Of a stretch of 64,000 nt of DNA, positions 41,346 to 51,506 are shown in pieces. Origin of the DNA: Alistipes senegalensis JC50 (GTDB taxonomy: Bacteria > Bacteroidota > Bacteroidia > Bacteroidales > Rikenellaceae); contig NZ_CP102252.1 of the NCBI RefSeq assembly GCF_025145645.1, positions 2,976,001-3,040,000 of the forward strand. Direction: 5' to 3'. The position numbers were made by a program, and so were the translations under genes. Every line of letters starts with the position of its first letter. The first letter of the stretch is position 1. Below the pieces are notes generated by a model. It was not told the DNA's origin and ran no database searches. It saw only the letters and a list, made by a program, of their open reading frames with translations.

Positions 41346-42443
41346 ATGGCAAATAAAGCGATTCATGTATTGGCGGCAGCGGCCTTGATCCTTGCCTCGT
41401 GCTCCAACGACGACACGGTACAGGTAGCTTCGGGGAAAGGCATCCGCTTCCGCATGGCGGTGGGCATGAACACCCGTGCCCTCTCCGCCGACCTCGCCGG
41501 GCTGAAAGCCACCGGCTTCAGCGTGTCGGCGTTCGCCACGGCCGGCAACGAGGAGAAGTACGGGTTCCGGAACTTGCTGTTCACGCACGAGGCGGGGACG
41601 GAGAACGACTGGACGTCCGACCCTTTGAAGTATTGGCCGGACGACGGCAGCGAGCTGCGCTTCGTGGCCGCCTGTCCCGCGGCCGCGGACTGGGGAGGCA
41701 CCTACGAGGGTGACAAGCCCGGCGAGCTGAAAGTGACCGGCTTCAGTCCGGAAGCGGACATCGCCGGACAAAAAGACCTGCTGGCAGGTTACGCCTCGGG
41801 TGACAGGAACAATGCCGCCAAGACGGAGATAGAGCTGCGCCACGTGCTCACGCAGGTGGAGGTACGTGCCAAGAGTTCTAACAATACCTACCGCTACGAC
41901 GTGAAGGCGGTACGCATCGGTTCCGTCCGCTCCACAGGCGACTATACGTTCCCTTCAGCGGTAAATACCGACGGCAGCTGGACGCTGAAAGAGGGCAGCT
42001 ACGCTTCCTATACCACTGAGGACTTAAAAGAGCCTGTACGCCTTACGGCGGATGCCACATCGCTCATGGGCGACGGCGGCACGGCGATGCTCCTTCCGCA
42101 GCAGCTCACGGCGTGGGACGCGAAAGACGACAAGGAGAACACAAAGAATGGTTCCTATATCGCCCTGCTGTTGAAGATCACCACCGATGCGGGCAGGCAG
42201 GTCTATCCATCCGCTGATGATGAATACGGCTGGGCGGCAGTGCCCATCGGAGGCCACGCGGAGAGCAAGAAGAACCACTGGCAGCCGGGCGACAAGTTCG
42301 TCTACACGCTCGACTTGACGGGCGGTGCAGGGGTAACGCCCCCGGACAGCCCCGATCCCGGTGAGCCGATACTGGGACAGCCCATCCACTTCACGGTGAC
42401 GGTGAATAACTGGGTGATTCGCCATCAGGACGTGAACCTGTAA
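41346..42443 (+). CDS. Fimbrillin family lipoprotein C
   Basis: 365 residues. Signal MANKAIHVLAAAALILASCS, then IRFRMAVGMNTRALSADLAG, KYWPDDGSELRFVAACPAAA, LRHVLTQVEVRAKSSNNTYR, and a C-terminal LDLTGGAGVTPPDSPDPG. It is more GC-rich than A and B, so the three paralogues did not diverge under one base composition. The 156-base gap before it holds no gene. Confidence 0.85.
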   Translation: MANKAIHVLAAAALILASCSNDDTVQVASGKGIRFRMAVGMNTRALSADLAGLKATGFSVSAFATAGNEEKYGFRNLLFTHEAGTENDWTSDPLKYWPDDGSELRFVAACPAAADWGGTYEGDKPGELKVTGFSPEADIAGQKDLLAGYASGDRNNAAKTEIELRHVLTQVEVRAKSSNNTYRYDVKAVRIGSVRSTGDYTFPSAVNTDGSWTLKEGSYASYTTEDLKEPVRLTADATSLMGDGGTAMLLPQQLTAWDAKDDKENTKNGSYIALLLKITTDAGRQVYPSADDEYGWAAVPIGGHAESKKNHWQPGDKFVYTLDLTGGAGVTPPDSPDPGEPILGQPIHFTVTVNNWVIRHQDVNL

Positions 42444-42482
42444 GACAGAAAACGAATTACGAATAATAAACGAATGACAGAT

Positions 42483-44462
42483 ATGAACTACAAGAACAAA
42501 CTGATGGGCTTGTCGCTCATCCTATTGGCGATGTTCTCCGCCTGTACGGACGATGTGGAGAACGGAGGCCGTGACTCGGGCACGGGCGACCACCGCATCA
42601 CCTTTGCCGTGGGCACGGCAGCCCCTGATGCCCGGACAAGGGCGGACGGCAGCCACTCTGGTGCCACCGAATCATACGAAACCAGCTCCGTGGAGATGCA
42701 GGGCAAACTGGATGGGAAAACCGTCTACCTGACTGCCGAAGTCTCCGACGCTTTCCCGGGTGACGACCAACCCTTGACACGGGGTACGCAGGTGACAGGG
42801 GGCGCACAGGTGGATGAATTTAGCGTGTCGGCTGCTATTTTAGATGCTAACGTTTTTGAACCCGAGACGTTGGATGTGATGTACAACGTGAAGGTGACGA
42901 AAGACAACGCCTCTTCCACATGGACTACCGGAACGCCGTATTACTGGCCTACCGGCAAGAAGCTGACTTTTTTCGCTTGGTATCCCTACAACTCGAAGAA
43001 CCTGACCATCCCGAAAGACAACAATGTCAAGGATACGAAGCTGTTCTACGAGATACCCGAACAGGTAGCCGACCAAGAGGACTTCATGATGGCCAACAGC
43101 TATGACGTGAGCGAGACATCAAGCGTGCCGATTTGGTTCAGGCACATGCTCACGGCAGTGAAGTTCAAGACGAGCAACAATATCCCTGCCTGCACCGTCA
43201 AGTCCATTGCCCTGAAAGGAGTGAAATACAGAGGCTATCATAACTGGCAAGCACACGGCAGCAGTATACTTCCTTGGGATTTGGATGCTGACACCAGAGA
43301 CTTCACCTTGAACTTTCCCGAAGGAAAGAAGGTAGCCGAGAATACCGAGACCGAACTCACGGGAGAGGGCGAGACTTTCTTCATGATGCCGCAGACATTT
43401 GGAGATGACAGCGAAGCCCGTTTGGAGATGACGCTGGAGATGAATGGCGTGGAGCAGACCATCGGTGCCAAACTGAAGGATCTTGCCAATGCTTATGGTT
43501 CGTCAGTTTGGAATCTGACAACAACGGTTACATATAATATCTCGCTCGACCAGAATGTCGAGTTGGAATTGAACAAGGATGTCTTCGTGGCTTCGGGTGC
43601 CGACGCTGTGATTTATGTGAAGAGCAACTGTGACTGGGAGTGTACACTGAGCGACCCGAACGGCATCACCGGCAGCGCCGCACCGGCCTTGTGCAAGCCG
43701 ACGCTGAAAGGTAGCACCAGCGGAGTGCAGTCGGACAGTTTCGATAATGAAAACGCGAAACTCACCCTTGAAACCATCCAACCGACCGACACTGAGACGC
43801 GCAAGGGCAAGGTGAAGCTCACGTTTACGTTCCCTTCCAAACCGGGAAAGACGGTAGAGAAAGAGGTGACGCTGACTTCCAGTCTGATGGTGGAATATCC
43901 GACAGGAAGTGACATCTGGTACAAACTGTCCCAAGGGTCTATGAGTTGCCACGACTTGATGACCACCGATACGCCCACCTTGCCCGATAATGCCGACTTT
44001 GCCACGGCCATAGCCAAGGTGGTAGGTGCCGATGTGACATATAGCCGCGAACTGGTAGCGACAAGAACTGGAGGAACTTCTTATGATGGCGATCCGGCCG
44101 TCTTCACTTACTTCGGTATCCGCAGAGCCAAAGCTGACGGTTCGACCATCGTGGTGAACCTTTCCAGAATCACCTTGGAGAACTATGGCGATTCAACTTT
44201 CGATGAAAAGAACTTCATGACTTGGGGTGGAACTTACTATCCAGTAGGTAGCACATGGACGGTGACCAAAGACAACTATAATGTGAAGACTCACGTAGAC
44301 GACATGGGTACGGATTTGTCTGTTTGGCAAAGCACTGCCATGGGTAACTGGGGATATGACCAAGCGTATGACTATAGTAGTTCTACTTTCCGCTATCCCG
44401 GTTACTACACCATCAAGAATAACAAGTTCGGCTACTACTCCATTGAAAAGGTCTCAAATTGA
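42483..44462 (+). CDS. Large fimbrillin-like lipoprotein D
   Basis: 659 residues from ATG 42483, chosen to match the N-terminus of its paralogue at 44515 (MNYKNKLMGLSLILLAMFSA). Lipobox FSACTDDVE, a fimbrillin region (YLTAEVSDAFPGDDQPLTRG, YYWPTGKKLTFFAWYPY, 'WFRHMLTAVKFKTSN'), a BACON-like segment (about 345-470, AVIYVKSNCDWECTLSD), and a unique C-terminal domain rich in Tyr, Trp and Asn. Possibly an adaptor or tip protein of the fimbria. Confidence 0.8.
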   Translation: MNYKNKLMGLSLILLAMFSACTDDVENGGRDSGTGDHRITFAVGTAAPDARTRADGSHSGATESYETSSVEMQGKLDGKTVYLTAEVSDAFPGDDQPLTRGTQVTGGAQVDEFSVSAAILDANVFEPETLDVMYNVKVTKDNASSTWTTGTPYYWPTGKKLTFFAWYPYNSKNLTIPKDNNVKDTKLFYEIPEQVADQEDFMMANSYDVSETSSVPIWFRHMLTAVKFKTSNNIPACTVKSIALKGVKYRGYHNWQAHGSSILPWDLDADTRDFTLNFPEGKKVAENTETELTGEGETFFMMPQTFGDDSEARLEMTLEMNGVEQTIGAKLKDLANAYGSSVWNLTTTVTYNISLDQNVELELNKDVFVASGADAVIYVKSNCDWECTLSDPNGITGSAAPALCKPTLKGSTSGVQSDSFDNENAKLTLETIQPTDTETRKGKVKLTFTFPSKPGKTVEKEVTLTSSLMVEYPTGSDIWYKLSQGSMSCHDLMTTDTPTLPDNADFATAIAKVVGADVTYSRELVATRTGGTSYDGDPAVFTYFGIRRAKADGSTIVVNLSRITLENYGDSTFDEKNFMTWGGTYYPVGSTWTVTKDNYNVKTHVDDMGTDLSVWQSTAMGNWGYDQAYDYSSSTFRYPGYYTIKNNKFGYYSIEKVSN

Positions 44463-44514
44463 GAAACAGGCAAGGCAAGATCAATAACAGTTTGAACAAT
44501 AAAAAAGACAAGAT

Positions 44515-47019
44515 ATGAACTACAGGAATAAACTAATGAACCTTTCTCTCATCGCGCTGGCAGTATTCTCCGCCTGTTCGGACGAGGTGGAGAACGGTAC
44601 TCACCCGGGAAAGGGAGACCAGCGTTTGAGCTTCGCCGTAAGCATGGGAGGCACGAACGCATGGAAACCGACAGCCGGCACCCGTGCGGCTTCCGGTTTA
44701 GGGGAGAGCACGTACGAGCTGAAACCCATTGAGATGGAAGGCAAGGTGAACGGGAAGACCGTCTACCTTACCGCAGAAGTGACGGACGGATTTCCCGGCG
44801 ACAACCGTCCGATGACGCGCGGCACGCAAATCTCCGAGACCAACAAGACGGATATGGAGACCTTTGCCTTATCGGCCTATACCGATGCCACCGGCACGCC
44901 CGACTTCATGTACAACGAGACGGTCACCTTGAATAAGGACGAAGGCCGTTGGTATCCCACGGGGACATACTACTGGCCCGCCAAGAAGCAGTTGAGCTTC
45001 TACGCATGGTACCCCAGTGCGGCGGACGGCATGACGCTCACCGACAATACCCATCCGGGCGCCCCCGTGATGACCTATATCGTGCCCGACGACGTGAAGA
45101 AGCAACAGGACGTGATGAGTGCCGTAGTCATCGGAAAGGATAATCCGACGCTGGCAGACGGTTTCGCCACCACCGACCTGACGTTCAACCACGCCCTCTC
45201 GGCGGTGAAGTTCGTGGCAGGGGATGACCTGCCCAACTGCGTGGTGAAGTCCATCAAGCTGGATGGCGTGCGCTACAAAGGTACTTACACGTTAGGAACG
45301 GACGCATGGACATTGACTGATGACACGCAAGCCTTTACCCTGCGTTTAAACAAAGTGGTGACAGGAAACGGTGGAGCCATTACGGAGGATGGCAAAGGCG
45401 AGACCCTCTTCATGATGCCGCAGACATTGTCCGATGACGTGAAGATAGAGGTGGTGCTGAATGACGGAACTGCCGACTTTACGGTGGGCGCATCCATTGG
45501 AGGCACGAAATGGGAAATGGGCAAGACCTATACCTACCACATCTCGTACAATTTTGTGTCGCTGATTACCACCAACGACCAGTTCATCGCCTACACGGAC
45601 GAAACCCTGACGGATCAGGTGGCTTTCTTCTTGAGTGCATCCGCAACTACTGCCGGGACTACGGGTACGATTATAGCCCCGACTGGATTAACCGTTACAC
45701 CTACCACTTTTGCAAGCGGTGCGTCTAACATCCCTGTGAAGGTCACTTGGCCAAAAGACTTGGGGAATTATATAAGTATGGAGATTCAGTTCGCAGGCAA
45801 GAAAAAACAAATCAGATTGTCCCGTCAGACACCCACTGAAGGGGATGCCCATTGGCTCTATTCCTTGCCCGAGACGACCAGCCAGCACTTGGAAAATGAC
45901 ATCATCGGCTTGCAGAACGCATCGGAATCGGACTGGATAGCCATGACCTCGTCTCCTACGTACACGAAGGACAATTATTCGCAGGTCATTTATGACAACT
46001 CCTCAAAGGGCGACATTTACCTGCAGACGTTGAGCATCCCGTCGGCGAACCGCTTCGCCTCGTTGCTTGCCACCAAAGAGGACTTTGACCAAAATGTGAT
46101 GTACTGCGTGGAGCAGAAAGCCTTTACCGCCGATTTCGGCTTCAAGGGCTGCGAACGAAATATTTCCCGCGAATCGGAGAAATGGAACATCGTGCTGAAC
46201 GGCGGACATTTCAAGGACAACGTCACAAACATGAAAGCCAGAGTGGTAATCTCCTCCGATGTATCTGATGAGCTGATCAACGATCAGGGACGTGATCTTA
46301 CTTATGGCGAACCGGTGTCTATTGTCGTAAACAAAACTACATCTATGGCTGTGTCCGCCACTCCTTACGTGAAGAAGCGTTGGGACAACCTGCAAAACAA
46401 TACGGCCAATAACGGCACACGCAAGGTAAACGTGCAGGTGAAGAACGACGGCATGGACGAGTGGTACGATTGCGGACCTGACGGATTGATGAGTGATAGG
46501 TTCACGTGGGGAAATAATTTTGCAATAGGATATAACCAATACCACGGAAAAGGTAATAATTGGAATAATGGTGCACTTCCAATAGTCCGGGATTATTATG
46601 AAGTGCATCAGAAACACCCGATGTTTGGCTTGCACAGATGGTCTATAATGAGGGACAACGGTGATGCAAATATAATGGGGAACGCCCTATATATGATATT
46701 CTGCAGTGCCAGACAGTGGAACGGATGGAATAATGGAAGCATCTACCGCAATAGTACGTCTGGGGGATGGTCATACATTGCATGCAATCAGGCAAACAGC
46801 ATTACTGATCCTGAAAATCCCAATTACAATGATGTCTATAATGGCGGCCGATTCATCACCATTGGCGTAAATGGTCGTAACTGGAGATGGTCATCTTGGC
46901 AAAACTATCCGGGACCTCTTACAGTATGGATTCCGGTAGTATACACTGACTCCCATTGCGGATTGAACGCACGCCCTACAGACGGCACTCCCATTCCCGG
47001 AACATCGGTTAACGAATAG
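44515..47019 (+). CDS. Large fimbrillin-like lipoprotein E, probable tip adhesin
   Basis: 834 residues. Signal with lipobox VFSACSDEVENG, a fimbrillin region very like protein D (YLTAEVTDGFPGDNRPMTRG, YYWPAKKQLSFYAWYPS, 'LTFNHALSAVKF'), then a distinct C-terminal adhesin-like part (about 600-834). That part is rich in Trp, Asn and Gly (FTWGNNFAIGYNQYHG, NGRNWRWSSWQNYPGP) and its base composition changes to AT-rich. The last and longest fimbrial gene is the likely tip. No DGR or variable repeat is attached to it. Confidence 0.8.
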   Translation: MNYRNKLMNLSLIALAVFSACSDEVENGTHPGKGDQRLSFAVSMGGTNAWKPTAGTRAASGLGESTYELKPIEMEGKVNGKTVYLTAEVTDGFPGDNRPMTRGTQISETNKTDMETFALSAYTDATGTPDFMYNETVTLNKDEGRWYPTGTYYWPAKKQLSFYAWYPSAADGMTLTDNTHPGAPVMTYIVPDDVKKQQDVMSAVVIGKDNPTLADGFATTDLTFNHALSAVKFVAGDDLPNCVVKSIKLDGVRYKGTYTLGTDAWTLTDDTQAFTLRLNKVVTGNGGAITEDGKGETLFMMPQTLSDDVKIEVVLNDGTADFTVGASIGGTKWEMGKTYTYHISYNFVSLITTNDQFIAYTDETLTDQVAFFLSASATTAGTTGTIIAPTGLTVTPTTFASGASNIPVKVTWPKDLGNYISMEIQFAGKKKQIRLSRQTPTEGDAHWLYSLPETTSQHLENDIIGLQNASESDWIAMTSSPTYTKDNYSQVIYDNSSKGDIYLQTLSIPSANRFASLLATKEDFDQNVMYCVEQKAFTADFGFKGCERNISRESEKWNIVLNGGHFKDNVTNMKARVVISSDVSDELINDQGRDLTYGEPVSIVVNKTTSMAVSATPYVKKRWDNLQNNTANNGTRKVNVQVKNDGMDEWYDCGPDGLMSDRFTWGNNFAIGYNQYHGKGNNWNNGALPIVRDYYEVHQKHPMFGLHRWSIMRDNGDANIMGNALYMIFCSARQWNGWNNGSIYRNSTSGGWSYIACNQANSITDPENPNYNDVYNGGRFITIGVNGRNWRWSSWQNYPGPLTVWIPVVYTDSHCGLNARPTDGTPIPGTSVNE

Positions 47020-47120
47020 TGGCAAATCGCTTTAATAACCAACAAGATTATATATACACTTTAATTACATCAAGACTCTCCCCAGCACAGCGGGAGGGAT
47101 TATGTATAATAACCCTAACA

Positions 47121-47150
47121 ACTTGCCGCCCTTGTGAAAGACCGGCAAGT
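47121..47150. terminator. Hairpin after the second fimbrial operon
   Basis: 8-bp stem ACTTGCCG/CGGCAAGT around a 14-base loop in the 163-base gap between the last fimbrillin and the next gene, followed by CTCCCTTT. A plausible but weak terminator. Confidence 0.45.
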
Positions 47151-47182
47151 CTCCCTTTATTTCAATAAAACAGAATACGAAT

Positions 47183-47464
47183 ATGGAAACAAAGATACTT
47201 GAAACGGAAAAAGGCAACAAGGATACTGTCTATCTTCACTGGAGCGGAACGGACGAGACTTGGAACGCCTACGGCAAATCGGCGGAGAACGCCCTGCGTA
47301 TGAACCCGGAACTCCGCACGCTGACGGACGAAGTGAATTTGGACGGCACGCAGGTGACACACCTGAAAGTGACCACCGAACAGTTCGAGCGGTACGGCCT
47401 TGCCGACTACTGCGTGGCGGTGGACGACGAGAGATTGAAACTGAAGATACCCGTGCATGGCTGA
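47183..47464 (+). CDS. Hypothetical protein, 93 aa
   Basis: Soluble acidic protein (METKILETEKGNKDTVYLHW, TWNAYGKSAENALRMNPELR). It ends inside the start of the RteC gene (overlap of 8 bases), so the two are coupled. No recognised family; probably an element-maintenance gene. Confidence 0.6.
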   Translation: METKILETEKGNKDTVYLHWSGTDETWNAYGKSAENALRMNPELRTLTDEVNLDGTQVTHLKVTTEQFERYGLADYCVAVDDERLKLKIPVHG

Positions 47465-48332
47465 ACGAACGGACATGAAGGACTTCGCCGCAAGGCTTGA
47501 GGAAGAGGCGGAAAAGAAGGTGGAGAAGATAGAGGCCGGAGACCTGAACATGATCAAGAAATCATTCGAAGCCTCGTTGGTGCTCGCGGACGCTTTCCTG
47601 CAACTGAAAGCCTTCATCGCGGACTATACTTTCCGTGACGAGGCAGAGGAAATCGAGTTCTTCAAGACGGTCAAACCCCGAATCTGCCACCGGCTCATCT
47701 ACTACCGCAAGATATACAACATCGAGATGAACCGTCCCGTAGGCAACGAGTCACAGCGGAGCTACCTGATAGACGAGATACGGGGCATCAACCGTTACAA
47801 CGAGAAACGTTCGGACTTCGTGCGTTACTACCGCTCCGGGCTGACCCACTTGGACGCACTCTATTACCTGAGGGGTAACCTTGACACGGCACTCTACTTG
47901 GAGTCGTTCCATCACGAGCGTGATCCGTCATTCTCGACCAACTGTGACTTCATGGCGGCACGGCTTCTCGCCAACGAGCGGCTGATCCGCTACCTGACGA
48001 AAGAATTAGAGGCGTTCGAACTGCGGCAAGCCGAAGAATCGTTGCTGAAGGTGCGCCTGACGTGGAAAGCGACGAAGACGGAACTGACCGAACTGCTATT
48101 TGCATTGGACAGTCGCAAGGCATTCGGGGATGTCCCGTTGACAAGGCTGTCGGAGTATGTGCAGAGGGCATTCAACATCGAGTTGGACAAGAACCTGTCC
48201 CGGACATTCGGCGACCTGCGCATCCGCAATCGGCAGACGCCTTTCCTTGACAGCCTGAAGGCCGCACTGCTCAGGCGGATGAACCGCCCGCTGAACAACC
48301 GCCCCGGAGGGCGGAACAAAAAGACGCTTTGA
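47457..48332 (+). CDS. RteC family protein
   Basis: 291 residues, full length for the family. Helical N-terminal half (VEKIEAGDLNMIKKSFEASL, FFKTVKPRICHRLIYYRKIY), middle NLDTALYLESFHHERDPSFS, and the C-terminal signature VRLTWKATKTELTELLFALD, YVQRAFNIELDKNLSRTFGD and FLDSLKAALLRRMN. RteC proteins promote excision of Bacteroides mobile elements, which fits its place inside the integrative element. An alternative start is the ATG at 47475. Confidence 0.85.
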   Translation: MAERTDMKDFAARLEEEAEKKVEKIEAGDLNMIKKSFEASLVLADAFLQLKAFIADYTFRDEAEEIEFFKTVKPRICHRLIYYRKIYNIEMNRPVGNESQRSYLIDEIRGINRYNEKRSDFVRYYRSGLTHLDALYYLRGNLDTALYLESFHHERDPSFSTNCDFMAARLLANERLIRYLTKELEAFELRQAEESLLKVRLTWKATKTELTELLFALDSRKAFGDVPLTRLSEYVQRAFNIELDKNLSRTFGDLRIRNRQTPFLDSLKAALLRRMNRPLNNRPGGRNKKTL

Positions 48333-48383
48333 GAAGGATAAGAATTGAATAATAACAAACAGAAACCTAAATAGAAAAGGACA

Positions 48384-48830
48384 ATGAAACAGGTATTTGT
48401 CAAACCTCTGTTGCTGCTGCTCGTGATACTGGCAGGGGCATCCTGCGACAAGGACGAGAAGGAAATCGGCTACGACGCGCTGCCCCAAAAGGCGCGGCAG
48501 TTCATCGCGCAGTATTTCCCCGGTGCGGAATGCACCCGTGCGGTGCGTGACAAGGACGGCGGCACGACCGAATATGAGGCATGGCTCTCGGACGGAGCGG
48601 AACTGGAGTTCGACGAACAGGGCGAGTGGACGAGCGTGGACTGCAAGTTCTCCGCGCTGCCGGACGGCATCCTGCCGGAATCCATCGCGACGGACATCAC
48701 CGCCCGTTACCCCGATGCCGTACCTTACAAGGTGGAGAAACAACCGGGCGGTTACGAGATAGACATCCCCGGCTGGGAACTGTACTACAACTATCAAGGC
48801 ACGTTCATCCGCACCGAGAGAGACCTGTAA
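48384..48830 (+). CDS. PepSY-like lipoprotein on the integrative element
   Basis: 148 residues; lipobox VILAGASCDKDEK. Core LPQKARQFIAQYFPGAECTR, SDGAELEFDEQGEWTSVDCK and ARYPDAVPYKVEKQPGGYEI. Closely similar in size and motifs to the copies at 10684 and 11310, but on the mobile element. It follows RteC and has an AAAAGGAC ribosome site. Cargo role unknown. Confidence 0.85.
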   Translation: MKQVFVKPLLLLLVILAGASCDKDEKEIGYDALPQKARQFIAQYFPGAECTRAVRDKDGGTTEYEAWLSDGAELEFDEQGEWTSVDCKFSALPDGILPESIATDITARYPDAVPYKVEKQPGGYEIDIPGWELYYNYQGTFIRTERDL

Positions 48831-48861
48831 AACTGCATGAAACACCAATAACTAAAGAGCT

Positions 48862-49278
48862 ATGATCATCTATGACAGCAAAATCGCCCGTCTGCTCCAA
48901 GGCCGGCTGAATCCCTACGATTACGTGACCCTCCCGATCATTACCTTGACCGCCCTCCCCTACGGAGAGAAAGGAATTTGGGAGGAAATGGAGATGAGCA
49001 TCCACCGCCGGCAATACACGGAATGCTTCCTTGCGTCACTGCTGCCGTCCCTGCTTCTGGGCTGGCAGGTGTGTTGGGCACTTGCTATCCTGCCACTGTT
49101 CACATATTACATCCTCTATTGGGCGGAACGTCAGGCTGTCGGCCATTCGGCATTTGACTACGAGGCAGAAAAGGAAAGCGAGGAAGTAAGCTACTTTGTA
49201 GTGAGAAAACGCTTTGCATGGAGCAAATGGTATTGGAAAAAGAAGCTGCCGGCCATCGACCGGAGCTGGTTCTGCTAA
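48862..49278 (+). CDS. Membrane-associated hypothetical protein
   Basis: 138 residues: a soluble N-terminus, one or two hydrophobic segments (about 53-82, FLASLLPSLLLGWQVCWALA) and a basic C-terminus (FAWSKWYWKKKLPAIDRSWF). A degenerate echo of its middle (CCTCTATTGGGCGGAA) recurs near 49410, so the region has suffered a partial duplication. Family not recognised. Confidence 0.6.
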   Translation: MIIYDSKIARLLQGRLNPYDYVTLPIITLTALPYGEKGIWEEMEMSIHRRQYTECFLASLLPSLLLGWQVCWALAILPLFTYYILYWAERQAVGHSAFDYEAEKESEEVSYFVVRKRFAWSKWYWKKKLPAIDRSWFC

Positions 49279-49334
49279 AGGAACAGGGCTGGCTCCTATA
49301 CAGCTACTACAAGCGTGGGCTGCTGTCTGTTTAA
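49218..49334 (+). CDS. Possible small ORF, 38 aa, overlapping the preceding gene
   Basis: Frame MEQMVLEKEAAGHRPELVLL followed by KEQGWLLYSYYKRGLLSV, overlapping the 3' end of the 48862 gene. The peptide is protein-like and reminiscent of very short proteins in Bacteroidales conjugative elements, but no family can be named. Confidence 0.3.
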   Translation: MEQMVLEKEAAGHRPELVLLKEQGWLLYSYYKRGLLSV

Positions 49335-49627
49335 GTTGTGTTCGGGCATCCTGGGGCCTTCTTTATGATTAAACGAGATGCAGCCAACGCTTCCTTTCAT
49401 CACATTCCTCTATTGGGCGGAAAAGGAAAGCGTGGAGATAAAAAAGGAAAAAGTGCAATTCAGACATATATACGAAGAGTTACGATGAAGAAAACGGAAT
49501 GCGTCCTTGTGAAAGGTCGCCAGATGTCCGCCGAAGGGCAGCAATGCCCGTAGGACACAGTTTTTTGATTTTTAGGAAAGTTCAATCCCCAAAAGGGATT
49601 GGATTTATTAAGTGGGAAACCACTTTT
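49335..49627. other. Degenerate stretch between fimbrial cargo and the AAA gene
   Basis: Contains the partial duplicate of the upstream gene (near 49400-49440), short open frames without features, and a small hairpin (AATCCC/GGGATT, near 49584-49600). No gene called. Confidence 0.4.
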
Positions 49628-50842
49628 TTACATGAGAAAACAAGACCCGCACTTGTGAAAGCCCGGAGCTTGTACTTTAGCATGGCAGCCTGCCAGCTTT
49701 ACCCCGGCAGGCTTGTCAGTTAAAATTTTCAAGTCAATGTCTATTTGATCAAAAAAGCCTTGCGGTGGCCGTTTGATGCAGCCTGTTGGGGTTATCTCCA
49801 AATGATGGCTTATAGCCGTATGTTCATGCTCGTCTCGTTCAAAATAATATATGGATAATAAATGTGATGGAATCCAACCTTTATTTACAGCAACCAAACT
49901 GCCGTTTATGATATGGTCACTGTGAGATTCGATGATTATTTGCACTCCATTTTTTACAGCTTTGGCTATCAGTTCCATCAAAACCGCTTGTCCTTTGGGG
50001 TGTATATGTGCCTCCGGGTTCTCGATGATGATCAATGCTCCTTTGGAGGCACTCAACACGGCAATTAGGATAGGAAGCACATAGGTGATGCCAAATCCTG
50101 TATTTAATGCGCTGACCTCTTCGGTTATCGTATTTTCTTCTCTGTTGAATTTGTATTTGAGCCTGAAGTCTTCTCCACTCTGTTCGATATTGATTTTTAT
50201 GTTAGGTGATATTTTTCTCATCCAACGTTCAACCTGTACGGACAGCCTGTAGTCTTTTGTCACTTCTCCGTCAGCTTCTATGCCTAACTTTGTCAGTGGA
50301 ATTTGCTCGTTTTTGTATTGTTCCAAGTAGTGGATTGCATATTCGCATTGTCCCATGATTTTGGAGATTTGTTTTTTTGTAACGACCAATGACGTATCTC
50401 TGTTATAACTTTTCTGGGGACCAAAACGGAATGCACTTAAGTATTGGAATTTATCATTGAATAGAGAGTATGCGGACAAGGTATTTTTATCGACAACATT
50501 GTTCTTATCACCCAAGAGAAAGGTATCAAGTATATCATCCGGATAGTTGAACGTATAGTTTAAATGAGGCTGATCATCAAAATTCATCTCCAAACGGAGA
50601 CTATGTTCCTTTGAGGATTGACAGGCCAATTCTCCCGAAATACCCAAATCACACAAGTCGCCTTTCAGATTCAGCCCTGATTCGAGGTCATTCATAAAGA
50701 AAGACTGCCGTAACAGCAAAAGCGATTGTATGATGGATGATTTTCCCATTCCGTTCATACCGGTAAAAATAGTCAAACCACCCACTTCTATTTTAGTATG
50801 ATCATGCAATTTGAAATTGCTTATTTCCAGTTTATTTATCAT
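49628..50842 (-). CDS. AAA/OLD-like ATPase (DUF3696 type)
   Basis: 404 residues. Walker A GMNGMGKSSIIQSLLLLRQS, signature-like 'NTGFGITYVLPILIAVLSAS', Walker B GALIIIENPEAHIHPKGQAV and the H-loop IIIESHSDHIING. The fold is an SMC/ABC-type ATPase typical of OLD-like defence and DUF262-linked systems. The last ~28 residues beyond KILTD do not look like family sequence, so the 3' end may be disrupted. AT-rich against its surroundings. Overlaps the truncated DUF262 gene by 11 bases. Confidence 0.8.
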   Translation of the reverse strand: MINKLEISNFKLHDHTKIEVGGLTIFTGMNGMGKSSIIQSLLLLRQSFFMNDLESGLNLKGDLCDLGISGELACQSSKEHSLRLEMNFDDQPHLNYTFNYPDDILDTFLLGDKNNVVDKNTLSAYSLFNDKFQYLSAFRFGPQKSYNRDTSLVVTKKQISKIMGQCEYAIHYLEQYKNEQIPLTKLGIEADGEVTKDYRLSVQVERWMRKISPNIKINIEQSGEDFRLKYKFNREENTITEEVSALNTGFGITYVLPILIAVLSASKGALIIIENPEAHIHPKGQAVLMELIAKAVKNGVQIIIESHSDHIINGSLVAVNKGWIPSHLLSIYYFERDEHEHTAISHHLEITPTGCIKRPPQGFFDQIDIDLKILTDKPAGVKLAGCHAKVQAPGFHKCGSCFLM

Positions 50843-51506
50843 CTGATTTTTCTATTATTTGGTTTATAAGATTTCTGACCTGTTCAAACCTTAATTCCAC
50901 ATTGTATTTTTGTCCGGTACCTGTTGATATAGAATTGATGAATTTACTGTTGTTGAACAAGTCCATCATTCCTTTTCTGAAGTCTTTTGCATAAGCAGAC
51001 AGTTGGTCTCTTTGCGCATCGGACAGCCATGCTATATTTACGCTGACCGTATCGTATACAGACTTTGATATGGGTTTTCGTTTATGGTTTTCATCATTTC
51101 TCTTGCGAAAAGTGTCTTCTTTAAAGATGTTGTAACAGCAAACCATCGATCGGTCAAACGCTTTTTTTATTTGTTGTCTTTGCTGCTCTGTCATTTTATT
51201 CAGTTCGCCCATTTTATCATTCAGGAACAAGTCCAATTCTCCGGTGTAATCTTTGTAACCAATATAGAACGCAACAAAACGATTGACAAAATCCCTATCT
51301 TCCATTCGTTTAGATTTTATTGAGTAATTGGTAGCTCTTTTAAAAGAATCCAACTCTGCCAATTCTTTTATAAACGAGGCTGCTACACCTTGATTTAAGG
51401 CATGTCGCATTTCCTGTGGTTTGAGAGGTTCTCCCGCTGTATTTACTCGTTGGAAGATAATGTATTTCACATCGTTGGGAGTTCCTTTCCTGGAAATAGT
51501 GAGCAT
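50832..51506 (-). pseudogene. DUF262 protein lacking its N-terminal domain
   Basis: 224 residues starting at the very end of a DUF262 domain (PNDVKYIIFQRVNTAGEPLK, PQEMRHALNQG) and continuing with the usual helical C-terminal region. The family's N-terminal ParB-like catalytic part is absent: upstream lies the start of an unrelated HTH gene on the other strand. The gene was cut at about 51490-51506 by the junction with the integration module. With the AAA gene it is the residue of a two-gene defence-type operon. Confidence 0.7.
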
